DNA from: Acidobacteriota bacterium | Lineage (GTDB): Bacteria; Acidobacteriota; Terriglobia; Terriglobales; Acidobacteriaceae | Reading direction: 5' to 3' | Length of the DNA stretch: 15,075 nucleotides | NCBI GenBank assembly: GCA_021809235.1 | Contig: JAKBAG010000051.1 | Span: forward strand, 1 to 15,075 | In this document: positions 6,923-14,648 of the stretch, one piece after another | Layout of the letters: the number at the start of each line of letters is the position of its first letter | How positions within the stretch are numbered: position 1 is the first letter of the stretch | The notes under the pieces: generated by a model | Databases searched by the model: none | What the model saw: the letters and a program-made list of their open reading frames with translations, nothing else | What the model was told of the DNA's origin: nothing | Translations under genes and position numbers: made by a program

Positions 6923-7737
6923 GCAAGCATATCCACGCCTCCGACCCAGTTACCGCACTATCCGGCATGCCAACCACGTCGCCATCCACAGCGCAATATC
7001 TGCTGCGCATCGATGACCTTACCCCATCCATGGAGCCTGGCTGCTGGCCTGCGCTTGTTGCTCTCATTCGACGTCACGGCCTGCAGCCCATCCTCGCCGT
7101 CATTCCCGACTGCCAGGACCCGACGTTGAACCGATGCCAGCCCGATCCGCATTTCTGGTCCGAACTGCGCACTCTGCAGAAGGCCGGAGCTACCATAGGA
7201 CTGCACGGCTACCGTCATCTCTGCCAGCCCCGCGGCTACGGTCTTGTGCCAATGCATCGCAGCAATGAGTTTGTTGGTCTACCCGCCGCCACGCAGTGCG
7301 CATGGATACGCCACGGCATCCAACTTCTGCACCGGCAGGATCTTACGCCTACGCTTTGGGTCGCCCCGCGCCACGGCCTTGACCGCACTACGCTCCAGGC
7401 TCTCCGCGCCAATGGTATCCGCATTCTTTCGGATGGATTCGGCACTGCGCCGTACAGTCGTCTGGGCTGCATCTGGCTCCCGCAGCAGATCTGGCAGCCG
7501 CACCTGTACTCGCGCGGTCTGTGGACCCTTTGCATCCATCCAGCCACGCTCACTCCCGCGGGGCTCGCCAGTTTTGCATCCTTTCTCGACCTGCATGCCG
7601 ACCGCTTCACCAGCGTCCCTCGCGTGCTCAGCGAGTGGTCCATTCCCGAGGCCACGCTAGGCAACCATCTGCAATCCCTTCACGGTTGCCTGCGCCTTCA
7701 CGTCCGTCGGCTTCTTCGCCCGGAAATCTCGACGTAA
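6919..7737 (+). CDS. DUF2334 polysaccharide deacetylase-like protein
   Basis: This 272-residue protein has the layout of a carbohydrate esterase-type NodB/DUF2334 fold. RIDD (30-33) carries the paired Asp. HGYRH (96-100) supplies the two metal-binding His. WVAPRHGLD (147-155) corresponds to the conserved Pro-containing motif, and IHP (206-208) gives a late conserved His. Such enzymes remove N- or O-acetyl groups from sugars with a divalent metal. There is no signal peptide, so the protein appears cytoplasmic. It might act on a lipid-linked or nucleotide-linked precursor, not on exported polymer. The gene overlaps the flippase stop by ATGA and shares its last 40 bases with the minus-strand glycosyltransferase gene. 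It closes the plus-strand block. The fold is likely; the substrate is unknown. Confidence 0.78.
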   Translation: MSKHIHASDPVTALSGMPTTSPSTAQYLLRIDDLTPSMEPGCWPALVALIRRHGLQPILAVIPDCQDPTLNRCQPDPHFWSELRTLQKAGATIGLHGYRHLCQPRGYGLVPMHRSNEFVGLPAATQCAWIRHGIQLLHRQDLTPTLWVAPRHGLDRTTLQALRANGIRILSDGFGTAPYSRLGCIWLPQQIWQPHLYSRGLWTLCIHPATLTPAGLASFASFLDLHADRFTSVPRVLSEWSIPEATLGNHLQSLHGCLRLHVRRLLRPEIST

Positions 7738-8816
7738 ATCCTCTCATACTCATCCACCATCCGCTCGCTGCCAAATTCATTCAATACCCGTCTGCGCGCC
7801 CGTACTCCCATCTCCGCGCGCGCTGCCACATCCTCGGCCATCATCTGCAGCATCGTCTTGGCCAGCCCGTCGCCAGTGGTATCCTCCAGCGGTGCCAGCC
7901 TTCCCGTCTCCCCATCCACCAGTACCTCTAGCGCACCGACTGTATCCGTGGCCACAGCCGGTACTCCGGCTACTCCCGCTTCCAGCAGGCACAGCGGCAA
8001 ACCCTCCCATTGCGAGGCCAGCACCACCGCATCGCAGTTGGCCAGCATCCGTTCCGGCTCTGGCTGGAATCCATGCCAATGCACACGCTCGGCCACGCCC
8101 AGCGCCGCTGCCATTGACTCCAGCTTGCTCCGTTCGCTGCCCTCGCCCAGTACGTGCAGTTCCACCTCGCTCATTTCAGCAGCCACTACCTGCGCAAAGG
8201 CACGCAGCAGCCGCGGATAATTCTTCACCGGCTCCAGCCGTCCCATCGCCAGCCAGCGAAAGCCCGCATGCTCATGCCGGGCTGAGATCGGCAGTGGGTA
8301 CACGCCATTGCGCACCACGCGAATCTCTCCCGCATGCAGACCAGCCTCTATCGCCGCCATGCGCACCGCATGGCTCACCGCCGTCACGCAGTCGGTTGCC
8401 CACGCTGTTCTCCTATACAGCTGTCGGCTCCACTTTCCACCCACACGCGTCGAGTGCAGCGTGTCCACAATCCCCACCCCTTTGCCGCCAGCACCCAGCA
8501 GTCTAGCCATCCGGCAAAACCACGCGCCATGCGACAGGTGACCATGCAGAATCTGCGGCGCAAACTCCCGCTGCCAGGCCCGAAATCGACTCCATCCCTG
8601 CGGGTCGATCCAGGCCTTGCGCATGCCCAGACTCACAAGCTCTACGCCGCAATTTTGGCTCCATGCCGCCAGTACCGCATTCCCGGTGCCGCTCAGCATC
8701 ACCACCGCCACCTTCCAGCCGCGATCAGCCAGCCCTTCAGCCAGCCGAAGGACAACTCGCTCGGCTCCGCCCAGTGCATCCAGCGTGGGAATCACGATCC
8801 CAACCCGGCCCGTCAT
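7698..8816 (-). CDS. GT4-family glycosyltransferase A
   Basis: This 372-residue protein is a GT-B fold retaining glycosyltransferase. The N-terminal acceptor domain starts GIVIPTLDALGGAERV (6-21), with the GGAE motif of GT4 enzymes. The linker-region NGVYPL (170-175) and AMGRLEPVKNYPRLL (190-204) begin the donor domain. SQWEGLPLCLLEAG (268-281) holds the E-x7-E pair (E271, E279), and TVGALEVLVDGETG (292-305) is the usual nucleotide-sugar loop. It should add one sugar to the lipid-linked repeat at the cytoplasmic face of the inner membrane. An upstream in-frame ATG at 8849 exists. The start at 8816 is preferred because it overlaps the stop of the upstream glycosyltransferase as ATGA and has AGGAG 9 bases upstream. 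Donor and acceptor cannot be told from sequence. Confidence 0.88.
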   Translation of the reverse strand: MTGRVGIVIPTLDALGGAERVVLRLAEGLADRGWKVAVVMLSGTGNAVLAAWSQNCGVELVSLGMRKAWIDPQGWSRFRAWQREFAPQILHGHLSHGAWFCRMARLLGAGGKGVGIVDTLHSTRVGGKWSRQLYRRTAWATDCVTAVSHAVRMAAIEAGLHAGEIRVVRNGVYPLPISARHEHAGFRWLAMGRLEPVKNYPRLLRAFAQVVAAEMSEVELHVLGEGSERSKLESMAAALGVAERVHWHGFQPEPERMLANCDAVVLASQWEGLPLCLLEAGVAGVPAVATDTVGALEVLVDGETGRLAPLEDTTGDGLAKTMLQMMAEDVAARAEMGVRARRRVLNEFGSERMVDEYERIYVEISGRRSRRT

Positions 8817-9979
8817 CGTCGCGGTCTCCTGGACATCTCCAGCAGGCATTGGCTCCAGGTCTGCAGCGCAGCCTCCTGCTCAAAAGGTCGCAGGAACTCA
8901 TGCTCCATCTGACGGTTGTTGTTCTCCGCAGTCCGTCTTGCCCGCACTGCATCCATCGCCTGCCGCAGCGCCGCCGCCAGTGTATCTACTTGTATGGTCT
9001 CCGCTAACCAGACTCCATCCGCGTTCCGTAACAGCTCGACCACTCCTGCACTGCATGGAGTTGACACCAGCGGCAGCCCTGCTGCGGCAGCCTCCAGCAG
9101 TGCGTTCGGCATGCCCTCCAGCCGTGATGGCTGTACATATACATCGGCTGCTGCCAGCTCCGTTATCGTTTCCGCCATATATCCGGCAAAGCGCACTGTC
9201 GCCTCCACGCCCAGGCGCCGGCTGATTGCCTCCAGCGTGGCACGCTCGCGACCCTCTCCCAGAATCACAAGCTCATCCCCGTCGTGAATCGGCAGCCGCT
9301 GCCAAGCCTCCAGTAGCATATCTACACCCTTTTCGTATGCCAGCCGCCCCACGCATAGAACGCGTATCCCGCTCCTGTCATATCTGCTTGAACCATCACT
9401 TCTGCGCTGTACCTGCACCGCTTGCCGAATCCGCTCCACCGCAACCGGATTAGGCACCACCCGGAAGCGTTCCCGGGAAATACCCAGATGCCGAATCGCA
9501 TCGTCGGCCATTGCCTCACTCTGGCAAAGCACGGCATCAGCGCGTCGCATCAGCGTCGCATGTGCCCAACGCGTCCATGCCCCCGGATAAGCCTGAGACA
9601 GCGTTGTATTCAAGCGGATACCGACCCTGGTCCTAACGGGGAACCATTGTTGCAGCGCCAGCACCAGCAGGTTCAGATGCATCATTCCGCTTAGAACAAG
9701 ATCAGGCTGCACCGCCCGCACCAGCCGCACCAGCTTTAGCCCCGCATGGCGTACCCTTCCTGTCGCCAGCCGATGCACCCGTACCTGTTCCGGCAGTTGC
9801 GGTGCGCCATCGCCATCGGCTGCAAGCACGGCCAGATGCACCTCAAACTGCGCCGCATCCGGACCCGACGCAAGACTTGTCGCCAGTCCAGCCGCCACCG
9901 TAGCCATGACGTGCTCAGCGCCACCGCCACCCAGATGCGGAATCAGCAGCAGAATTTTTATATGCTTTGGCTCACTCAC
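8813..9979 (-). CDS. GT4-family glycosyltransferase B
   Basis: This 388-residue protein is a GT-B fold glycosyltransferase. It opens with KILLLIPHLGGGGAEHV (8-24), typical of GT4. VVPNPV (174-179) lies at the domain boundary, and CVGRLAYEKGVDMLL (209-223) begins the donor domain. SRLEGMPNALLEAAAAG (285-301) carries the E-x7-E pair (E288, E296). TPCSAGVVELL follows as the late donor loop. It probably adds a sugar to the lipid-linked repeat unit in the cytoplasm, working with its downstream neighbour, which it overlaps by ATGA. I chose the GTG at 9979 because GGAG (9988-9991) lies 8 bases upstream and the Rossmann strand begins right after. An upstream GTG at 10015 would add 12 non-conserved residues and has no properly spaced site. 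Sugar specificity cannot be read. Confidence 0.88.
   Translation of the reverse strand: MSEPKHIKILLLIPHLGGGGAEHVMATVAAGLATSLASGPDAAQFEVHLAVLAADGDGAPQLPEQVRVHRLATGRVRHAGLKLVRLVRAVQPDLVLSGMMHLNLLVLALQQWFPVRTRVGIRLNTTLSQAYPGAWTRWAHATLMRRADAVLCQSEAMADDAIRHLGISRERFRVVPNPVAVERIRQAVQVQRRSDGSSRYDRSGIRVLCVGRLAYEKGVDMLLEAWQRLPIHDGDELVILGEGRERATLEAISRRLGVEATVRFAGYMAETITELAAADVYVQPSRLEGMPNALLEAAAAGLPLVSTPCSAGVVELLRNADGVWLAETIQVDTLAAALRQAMDAVRARRTAENNNRQMEHEFLRPFEQEAALQTWSQCLLEMSRRPRR
8826..8830 (-). promoter_or_regulatory. Ribosome binding site selecting start 8816 of glycosyltransferase A
   Basis: Read on the minus strand, AGGAG lies 9 bases upstream of ATG 8816, within the end of the upstream glycosyltransferase gene. 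The alternative ATG at 8849 has only a GGAG spaced 4 bases away. Confidence 0.55.
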
Positions 9980-10049
9980 AGGAAACTCTCCAGCAAGAAT
10001 ACGTCCAACCCCCACCTTTCTCTATCCGCAAAGCCGTTAAGATGACTCC
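9980..10049. promoter_or_regulatory. Divergent intergenic region between glycosyltransferases B and C
   Basis: Only 70 bases separate the two divergent starts, so promoters for both transcripts should lie here or inside the neighbouring coding ends. I see no convincing -35/-10 pair on either strand. The call rests on gene orientation alone. Confidence 0.35.
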
Positions 10050-11207
10050 ATGTCCTCCCCGACACCCGAAGTCACCATCCTCTTCGGTATCACCAGCGAT
10101 CAAACCCTGCTCGTCCTTCGCCCCCAGTTGCTTGCCCTGCAGGAGGCGGGATTCTCTGTCTCCCTGCTGTGCTCCCCCGGACCACTTGCCGCGGAGCTGC
10201 GCAGCAGCTCCGCCATTGCCGTACATCTGGTGCCCATTCGTCGAGGAATAGCCCCGCTGCACGATCTGCTTGCCTTCCTGCGCATCCTTCGCCTGCTCGC
10301 GCATCTTCGCCCCGCCATGGTCGACTTCAGCACGCCCAAAGCCGCTCTGCTTGGGCTGCTTGCCGCCCGTCTGCTACGCATTCCAGTCCGCATCCACACG
10401 CTGCGCGGCCTGCGCGTGGAATCGGCATCGCCTATGCTGCAGCCGGTGCTACTGCTTGCCGAACGTGCGACTGCCGCCTGCGCGCACGTCGTCCTTTGTA
10501 ACAGTCCCAGCCTGCTTGTGCAGGCTGCCCGGCTCCACATCGCTCCCGCTGCGCGGCTGCAGATGCTCGCCCACGGCAGCACACACGGTGTTGATCTCGA
10601 TCAATTTGTTCCCGGTCCGGAATCTACGCGCGCCGCCTGCGGCATTCCTGCCGATGCTCTTGTTCTTGGCTACGTCGGTCGTCTCACACGCAACAAGGGC
10701 ATCCCCGAGCTGCTTCAAGCTTTCGATGGTCTTCGCATCCAGCACCCGCAACTCTGGCTGCTTCTCGGCGGTTGGTTCGATGCTTCGGAAGACCATCTTC
10801 CGCCTGACATCGTGCAACGCATCCTGGCCCACCCAGCCATCGTCGTTACGGGTTTTCGCGCCCAGGTTGCCCCGCTTTATCGCGCCATGGATATCTTCGT
10901 CCTGCCTACCCATCGCGAAGGTTTTCCCAATGTTGCTCTGGAGGCCGCCGCATCCGCGTTGCCCGTCGTTACCACCACCGCCACTGGCGCCTGCGATGCC
11001 ATCCAGTCCGGCATTACCGGTCTGCTCGTTCCACCTGGCAATCCCGTAGCCCTCTCTGATGCCATCGCAGAGCTGCTCCATAACCCTATACTTCGGCAGC
11101 AGATGGGCCGCAACGGAAGGCTCTGGGTCGCGCATAACTTTGCGCAGCCATCCGTGCTGGCCGCCTCCGTCGCCTTCTATCGGCGCATGCATTCCCAGGC
11201 GCTATGA
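10050..11207 (+). CDS. GT4-family glycosyltransferase C (CapM/WbnH-type)
   Basis: This 385-residue protein is another GT-B glycosyltransferase but of a different subgroup from its two neighbours. It has FSTPKAALLG (93-102) and VRIHTLRGLR (113-122), typical of enzymes that extend capsule or O-antigen repeat units. HGSTHGVDLDQF (175-186) sits at the domain boundary, and GYVGRLTRNKGIPELLQAF (207-225) starts the donor domain. THREGFPNVALEAAAS (287-302) holds the E-x7-E pair (E290, E298). ATGACDAIQSGITGLL (311-326) is the donor loop. It should act on the undecaprenyl-linked intermediate in the cytoplasm. The ATG has no strong ribosome site. The gene stands alone on the plus strand, divergent from glycosyltransferase B and convergent with the arginine operon 54 bases downstream. 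Donor and acceptor are unknown. Confidence 0.88.
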   Translation: MSSPTPEVTILFGITSDQTLLVLRPQLLALQEAGFSVSLLCSPGPLAAELRSSSAIAVHLVPIRRGIAPLHDLLAFLRILRLLAHLRPAMVDFSTPKAALLGLLAARLLRIPVRIHTLRGLRVESASPMLQPVLLLAERATAACAHVVLCNSPSLLVQAARLHIAPAARLQMLAHGSTHGVDLDQFVPGPESTRAACGIPADALVLGYVGRLTRNKGIPELLQAFDGLRIQHPQLWLLLGGWFDASEDHLPPDIVQRILAHPAIVVTGFRAQVAPLYRAMDIFVLPTHREGFPNVALEAAASALPVVTTTATGACDAIQSGITGLLVPPGNPVALSDAIAELLHNPILRQQMGRNGRLWVAHNFAQPSVLAASVAFYRRMHSQAL

Positions 11208-11261
11208 TTGTTCCGGATATTTGCTGGATATGTGACTGGATCTTCGTACAGCCGTTATCGC

Positions 11262-11780
11262 TTAGCCCAGCCGCACCAGTTGCTCGGCCTCATGCTTTGG
11301 TCCCAGAATAGAAACCCGGGGAATCCGTCCCCGTACCATTGCCACTTCGTCGCAGCGATGCAGTCGCGGACAGGTCTGGCAGTCTTTGAAGATCTTGTCT
11401 GGCAGTTCCGCCTTATCTTCTACAACGCGAAAGCCAAACCGAAAAAAGAAATCCGGAATTCGCGTAAACAGGCACACCGACTGGATTCCATGCTCCTCGG
11501 CCTCCTGCAGTAGCGCTCGCAGCACCGCGCCCCCAGCTCCTTTGCCCTTGGCTCCCGGTGTCATCACGATCGAGCGCACCTCGGCCAGATGCGGCCCATA
11601 CAGATGCAGCGCGCCGCAGCCCAGGAAGACGCCCGTCTCGGACTCGGCCACCGTAAAGTCCCGCACATTTTCGCAGATTTCGGAAAACTGCCGCTTCAGC
11701 AGCGTGCCATCTCCGCTCAGGCTGTTCACCAGCTCGAAGATGTTCGTTGCATCCTGCAGCCGTGCCTTACGCACCTGCAT
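11262..11780 (-). CDS. argA: Short GNAT-type N-acetylglutamate synthase (ArgA-like)
   Basis: This 172-residue GNAT acetyltransferase should transfer acetyl from acetyl-CoA to glutamate, the first step of arginine synthesis. The acetyl-CoA loop is seen in VMTPGAKGKGAGGAVL (72-87), preceded by the AEVRS strand (66-70). LFTRIPDFFFRFGFR (104-118) is the typical late GNAT region. The C-terminal ELPDKIFKDCQTCPRLHRCDEVAM (125-148) resembles the Cys-containing tail of short NAGS proteins such as the mycobacterial one. Classic E. coli ArgA has an additional amino-acid-kinase-like domain that is absent here. The ATG overlaps the end of argH by 14 bases and has GGAG (11788-11791) 7 bases upstream. The arginine-gene context supports the call strongly. 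It is last in the operon, with its stop 54 bases from the convergent glycosyltransferase gene. Confidence 0.85.
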   Translation of the reverse strand: MQVRKARLQDATNIFELVNSLSGDGTLLKRQFSEICENVRDFTVAESETGVFLGCGALHLYGPHLAEVRSIVMTPGAKGKGAGGAVLRALLQEAEEHGIQSVCLFTRIPDFFFRFGFRVVEDKAELPDKIFKDCQTCPRLHRCDEVAMVRGRIPRVSILGPKHEAEQLVRLG

Positions 11781-13218
11781 TGTCCAACTCCCTTTCGCGT
11801 TCCAGAGTCTTCATCCATCGCTTCAGCTCTCCGTCTGCCGCCGTCAGCGACGCACTCACCTGCCGGCGTGCCGTGCCACCGACTACGTCGTGGCAGTCTA
11901 CTGTCGCCATCAGCGCTACAGCATCGTAGAAATCCTCGGCAAACTCCACGCCAAACTGCCGCAGCTCCGCCAGGCTCAGTTCGCCCAGTTCCACGCCCTT
12001 TTCCAGCGCAAAGCGTACAGCATGGCCAATCTTTTCATGTGCTACGCGAAACGCCACGCCCTTGCCTACCAGATAGGTCGCCGCTGCCATTGCGTTCAGG
12101 TAACCGGTCTCCGCCGCCGTACGCATCCGCCTCAGTCGGAACTGAAGCACACGCGTAAATCCGGCCAGCAACCCAATCATCGCAGCCATGCCGCTGACGG
12201 CAAAGCAGGCCTCCTGCGTCTCCTGCATGTCCTTGTTATAAGCTAGCGGCTGCCCCTTGATCGTCAGTATCAGCGCCGCCGCAGCCCCATGGACTCTACC
12301 CGCCTTGCCGCGTACCAGTTCCACCAGGTCAGGATTCTTCTTCTGTGGCATCGCACTCGACCCGGTTGAGTATCGCTCCGGCAGATCCACAAACCCATAC
12401 TCGCTGCTGGAAAACAGCGCAATCTCTTCGGCAAACCGCGAGGCATGCAGTGCCACAAACGTGCAACCCTGCACATACTCAAGTACAAAATCCCGGTCAC
12501 TTGTTGCGTCCATGCTGTTGGCTGTCGGAGCCGCAAACCCCAGCTCTTCAGTCGCCAGACTGCGATCAAGCGCTAGCGTTGCACCTGCTACGGCACCCGA
12601 TCCCAGCGGACAGCGGTTCAATCGCCTGCGTCCATCCTCCAGTCGGCTCACGTCCCGCAGCAGCATCTCCGCATAAGCATGCAGCCAATGCGCTACCAGC
12701 ACGGGTTCAGCTCGCTGCATGTGCGTATACGACGGCATGACCGCATCGCCAACTGCGCGTGCCTGCTCCAGCAGCATCGCCACCCAATGCAGCAGAGCCT
12801 TCTGCAGTGTCGCAGTTTCCTCACGCACATACAGTCGCAGGTCCGTGGCAATCTGTTCGTTCCGACTCCGGCCCGTATGCAGCTTCAGTGCCAGCGGTCC
12901 AATCTCCGCCGTCAGGGCCAGCTCTACCAGATGATGCACATCCTCTGCCTTCGGGTATATGGCCAATGCCGCATCCACGCTGGAAGCGGAAAATCGCCCA
13001 GCCACCTCGTCCAGTCCTGCTCGAATCCTCGCAAGTTCGGCAGCATCCAGCACTCCCGCGGCATGCAGAGCTGTGGCATGCGCCTTGCTCGCCCGCGTCT
13101 CCTGCCGCAGCAGCCGGAAATCAAACAGGATCGACCGCTGCCACGCTTCGAACTCCGGGTCCAGCGGCTCGCGGAATCGCCCCGACCACATCTTTGCGGA
13201 TTGTTCTTCGTGGCCCAT
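11767..13218 (-). CDS. argH: Argininosuccinate lyase
   Basis: This 483-residue protein of the fumarase/aspartase superfamily cleaves argininosuccinate to arginine and fumarate as a cytoplasmic homotetramer. It opens with the ArgH-typical MWSGRF (10-15). TGRSRNEQ (115-122), THMQRAEP (165-172, with the catalytic His) and the family signature GSSAMPQKKNPD (286-297, with the catalytic Ser) are all intact. Family members are usually about 460-470 residues; the extra length is a short leader of about 9 residues plus a slightly longer tail. The ATG follows the argG stop by 1 base. AGGAGG lies about 12 bases upstream, a rather long spacing. An internal ATG at codon 10 has no better site. Its 3' end overlaps argA, so the genes are clearly co-transcribed. 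Confidence 0.97.
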   Translation of the reverse strand: MGHEEQSAKMWSGRFREPLDPEFEAWQRSILFDFRLLRQETRASKAHATALHAAGVLDAAELARIRAGLDEVAGRFSASSVDAALAIYPKAEDVHHLVELALTAEIGPLALKLHTGRSRNEQIATDLRLYVREETATLQKALLHWVAMLLEQARAVGDAVMPSYTHMQRAEPVLVAHWLHAYAEMLLRDVSRLEDGRRRLNRCPLGSGAVAGATLALDRSLATEELGFAAPTANSMDATSDRDFVLEYVQGCTFVALHASRFAEEIALFSSSEYGFVDLPERYSTGSSAMPQKKNPDLVELVRGKAGRVHGAAAALILTIKGQPLAYNKDMQETQEACFAVSGMAAMIGLLAGFTRVLQFRLRRMRTAAETGYLNAMAAATYLVGKGVAFRVAHEKIGHAVRFALEKGVELGELSLAELRQFGVEFAEDFYDAVALMATVDCHDVVGGTARRQVSASLTAADGELKRWMKTLERERELDNAGA

Positions 13219-13219
13219 C

Positions 13220-14578
13220 CTAGCGCAGAACCTCCTGCGAATCCCTGTTCTCGGAGCTATTCAGCTTCGGCATTTCGCTACCCTGACTCAGCGTCAGCAA
13301 TCCGGTCGCTGCATAGGTCAGCAGTTTGTTGCGCGTGTCGGCAATGTCCAGATTGCGCATCGTCAGCTGCCCAATGCGATCTCGTGGAGAGAATGCCGAT
13401 TCGGTCTTCTCCATGCTCAGCCGTTCCGGGTGGAAGGTTAGATTTGGCGACTCCGTATTCAGGATCGAATAGTCGTTGCCACGACGCAATTCCAGTGTCA
13501 CCTCACCGGTCACCGGCTTGGCTACCCATCGCTGTGCTGCCTCGCGCAGCATCATCGCTTGCGAGTCAAACCAGCGGCCCTGATAGAGCAACCGTCCCAG
13601 CCTGCGCCCATTCTCGCGATACTGCTCGATCGTATCCTCGTTGTGAATCCCAGTGATCAACCGCTCATAGGCCAGGAACAGTAGCGCCAATCCCGGCGCT
13701 TCATAGATGCCGCGAGACTTGGCTTCAATGATGCGATTCTCAATCTGGTCGCTCATCCCCAGTCCATGCCGTCCGCCAATCCGATTGGCCTCCAGCATCA
13801 GCTCCACCGGATCATCAAACTCGTGCCCGTTCAGTGCTACCGGATACCCCTCTTCCAATCGCACAACCACCTGCTCCGGCGCAATCACTACATCCTCGCG
13901 CCAGAACGCGGAACCCATGATGGGCGCTACAATCTTCATCGATGTCGAAAGCTGTTCCAGATCCTTAGCCTCGTGCGTGGCGCCCAGAATATTCGAGTCT
14001 GTAGAGTAGGCCTTTTCCGCAGACATCTTGTAGGCAAATCCCTGCCTCTGCATAAACGCAGACATCTCCGCCCGCCCGCCCAGTTCCTGGATGAACGCAG
14101 CATCCAGCCACGGCTTGTACACCTTCAGATTCGGATTCACCAGCAGTCCGTAGCGATAGAACCGCTCAATATCGTTGCCCTTGAAGGTTGAGCCGTCGCC
14201 CCAGATCTCAACCCCGTCCTCCTTCATTGCCGCCACCAGCATCGTACCCGTCACGGCGCGTCCGATGGGTGTTGTGTTGAAGTAGGTCACCCCGGCTGTT
14301 GTGATGTGGAACGCACCGGCCTGGAGTGCAGCCAGTCCTTCGCGCACCAGTTGGCTGCGGCAGTCAATCAGCCGGGCCTGTTCTGCTCCATAAGCCTGCG
14401 CCTTGCGCGGAATCTCCTCATAATCGACCTCATCCGGCTGCCCCAGATTCGCAGTGTAGGCATACGGCACCGCACCCTTCTGCCGCATCCAGTGCAATGC
14501 AGCAGAGGTATCCAGTCCACCAGAAAACGCAATGCCCACCTTCTGCCCAACAGGCAGCGATTCAAGAATCACAGACAT
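13220..14578 (-). CDS. argG: Argininosuccinate synthase, long E. coli-type
   Basis: This 452-residue enzyme joins citrulline and aspartate with ATP to form argininosuccinate in the cytoplasm. The ATP-pyrophosphatase loop is FSGGLDTSAAL (18-28). AYTANLGQPDE, TPIGRAVTGTMLVAAM, GDGSTFKGNDIERFYRYG and the late ANRIGGRHGLGMSDQIENR and EDTIEQY segments match E. coli ArgG almost word for word from memory. It therefore belongs to the longer (about 447-residue) subfamily and not the common form of about 400 residues. The ATG at 14578 is preferred over a TTG two codons upstream; AAAGG lies 8 bases before it. The gene sits 69 bases downstream of argF and 1 base upstream of argH. Confidence 0.97.
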   Translation of the reverse strand: MSVILESLPVGQKVGIAFSGGLDTSAALHWMRQKGAVPYAYTANLGQPDEVDYEEIPRKAQAYGAEQARLIDCRSQLVREGLAALQAGAFHITTAGVTYFNTTPIGRAVTGTMLVAAMKEDGVEIWGDGSTFKGNDIERFYRYGLLVNPNLKVYKPWLDAAFIQELGGRAEMSAFMQRQGFAYKMSAEKAYSTDSNILGATHEAKDLEQLSTSMKIVAPIMGSAFWREDVVIAPEQVVVRLEEGYPVALNGHEFDDPVELMLEANRIGGRHGLGMSDQIENRIIEAKSRGIYEAPGLALLFLAYERLITGIHNEDTIEQYRENGRRLGRLLYQGRWFDSQAMMLREAAQRWVAKPVTGEVTLELRRGNDYSILNTESPNLTFHPERLSMEKTESAFSPRDRIGQLTMRNLDIADTRNKLLTYAATGLLTLSQGSEMPKLNSSENRDSQEVLR

Positions 14579-14592
14579 ATCCAAAACCTTTC

Positions 14593-14648
14593 CCGAACAT
14601 GTTTCGATCGGGCAGCAGGGAACTCCCCGCCAATTCCGACCATGTTTC
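14593..14648. repeat. Pair of 13-bp direct repeats in the argF-argG gap
   Basis: CCGAACATGTTTC (14593-14605) and CCGACCATGTTTC (14636-14648) differ by one base and start 43 bases apart. The first contains the 8-base palindrome AACATGTT. The second reaches the argF stop codon. They could be operator half-sites or chance; no known ArgR-box match is claimed. Confidence 0.4.

Noticed and set aside
11213..11234. Two tandem imperfect 11-mers (CCGGATATTTG, CTGGATATGTG) between convergent genes
   Set aside because: Only two copies with two mismatches; chance is a sufficient explanation and no terminator hairpin was seen there.
12679..13656. Plus-strand open frame (325 codons) opposite argH and argG
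   Set aside because: It crosses two intact housekeeping genes antisense, and its composition (Ser/Pro/Arg-rich) is a reverse-complement artefact.
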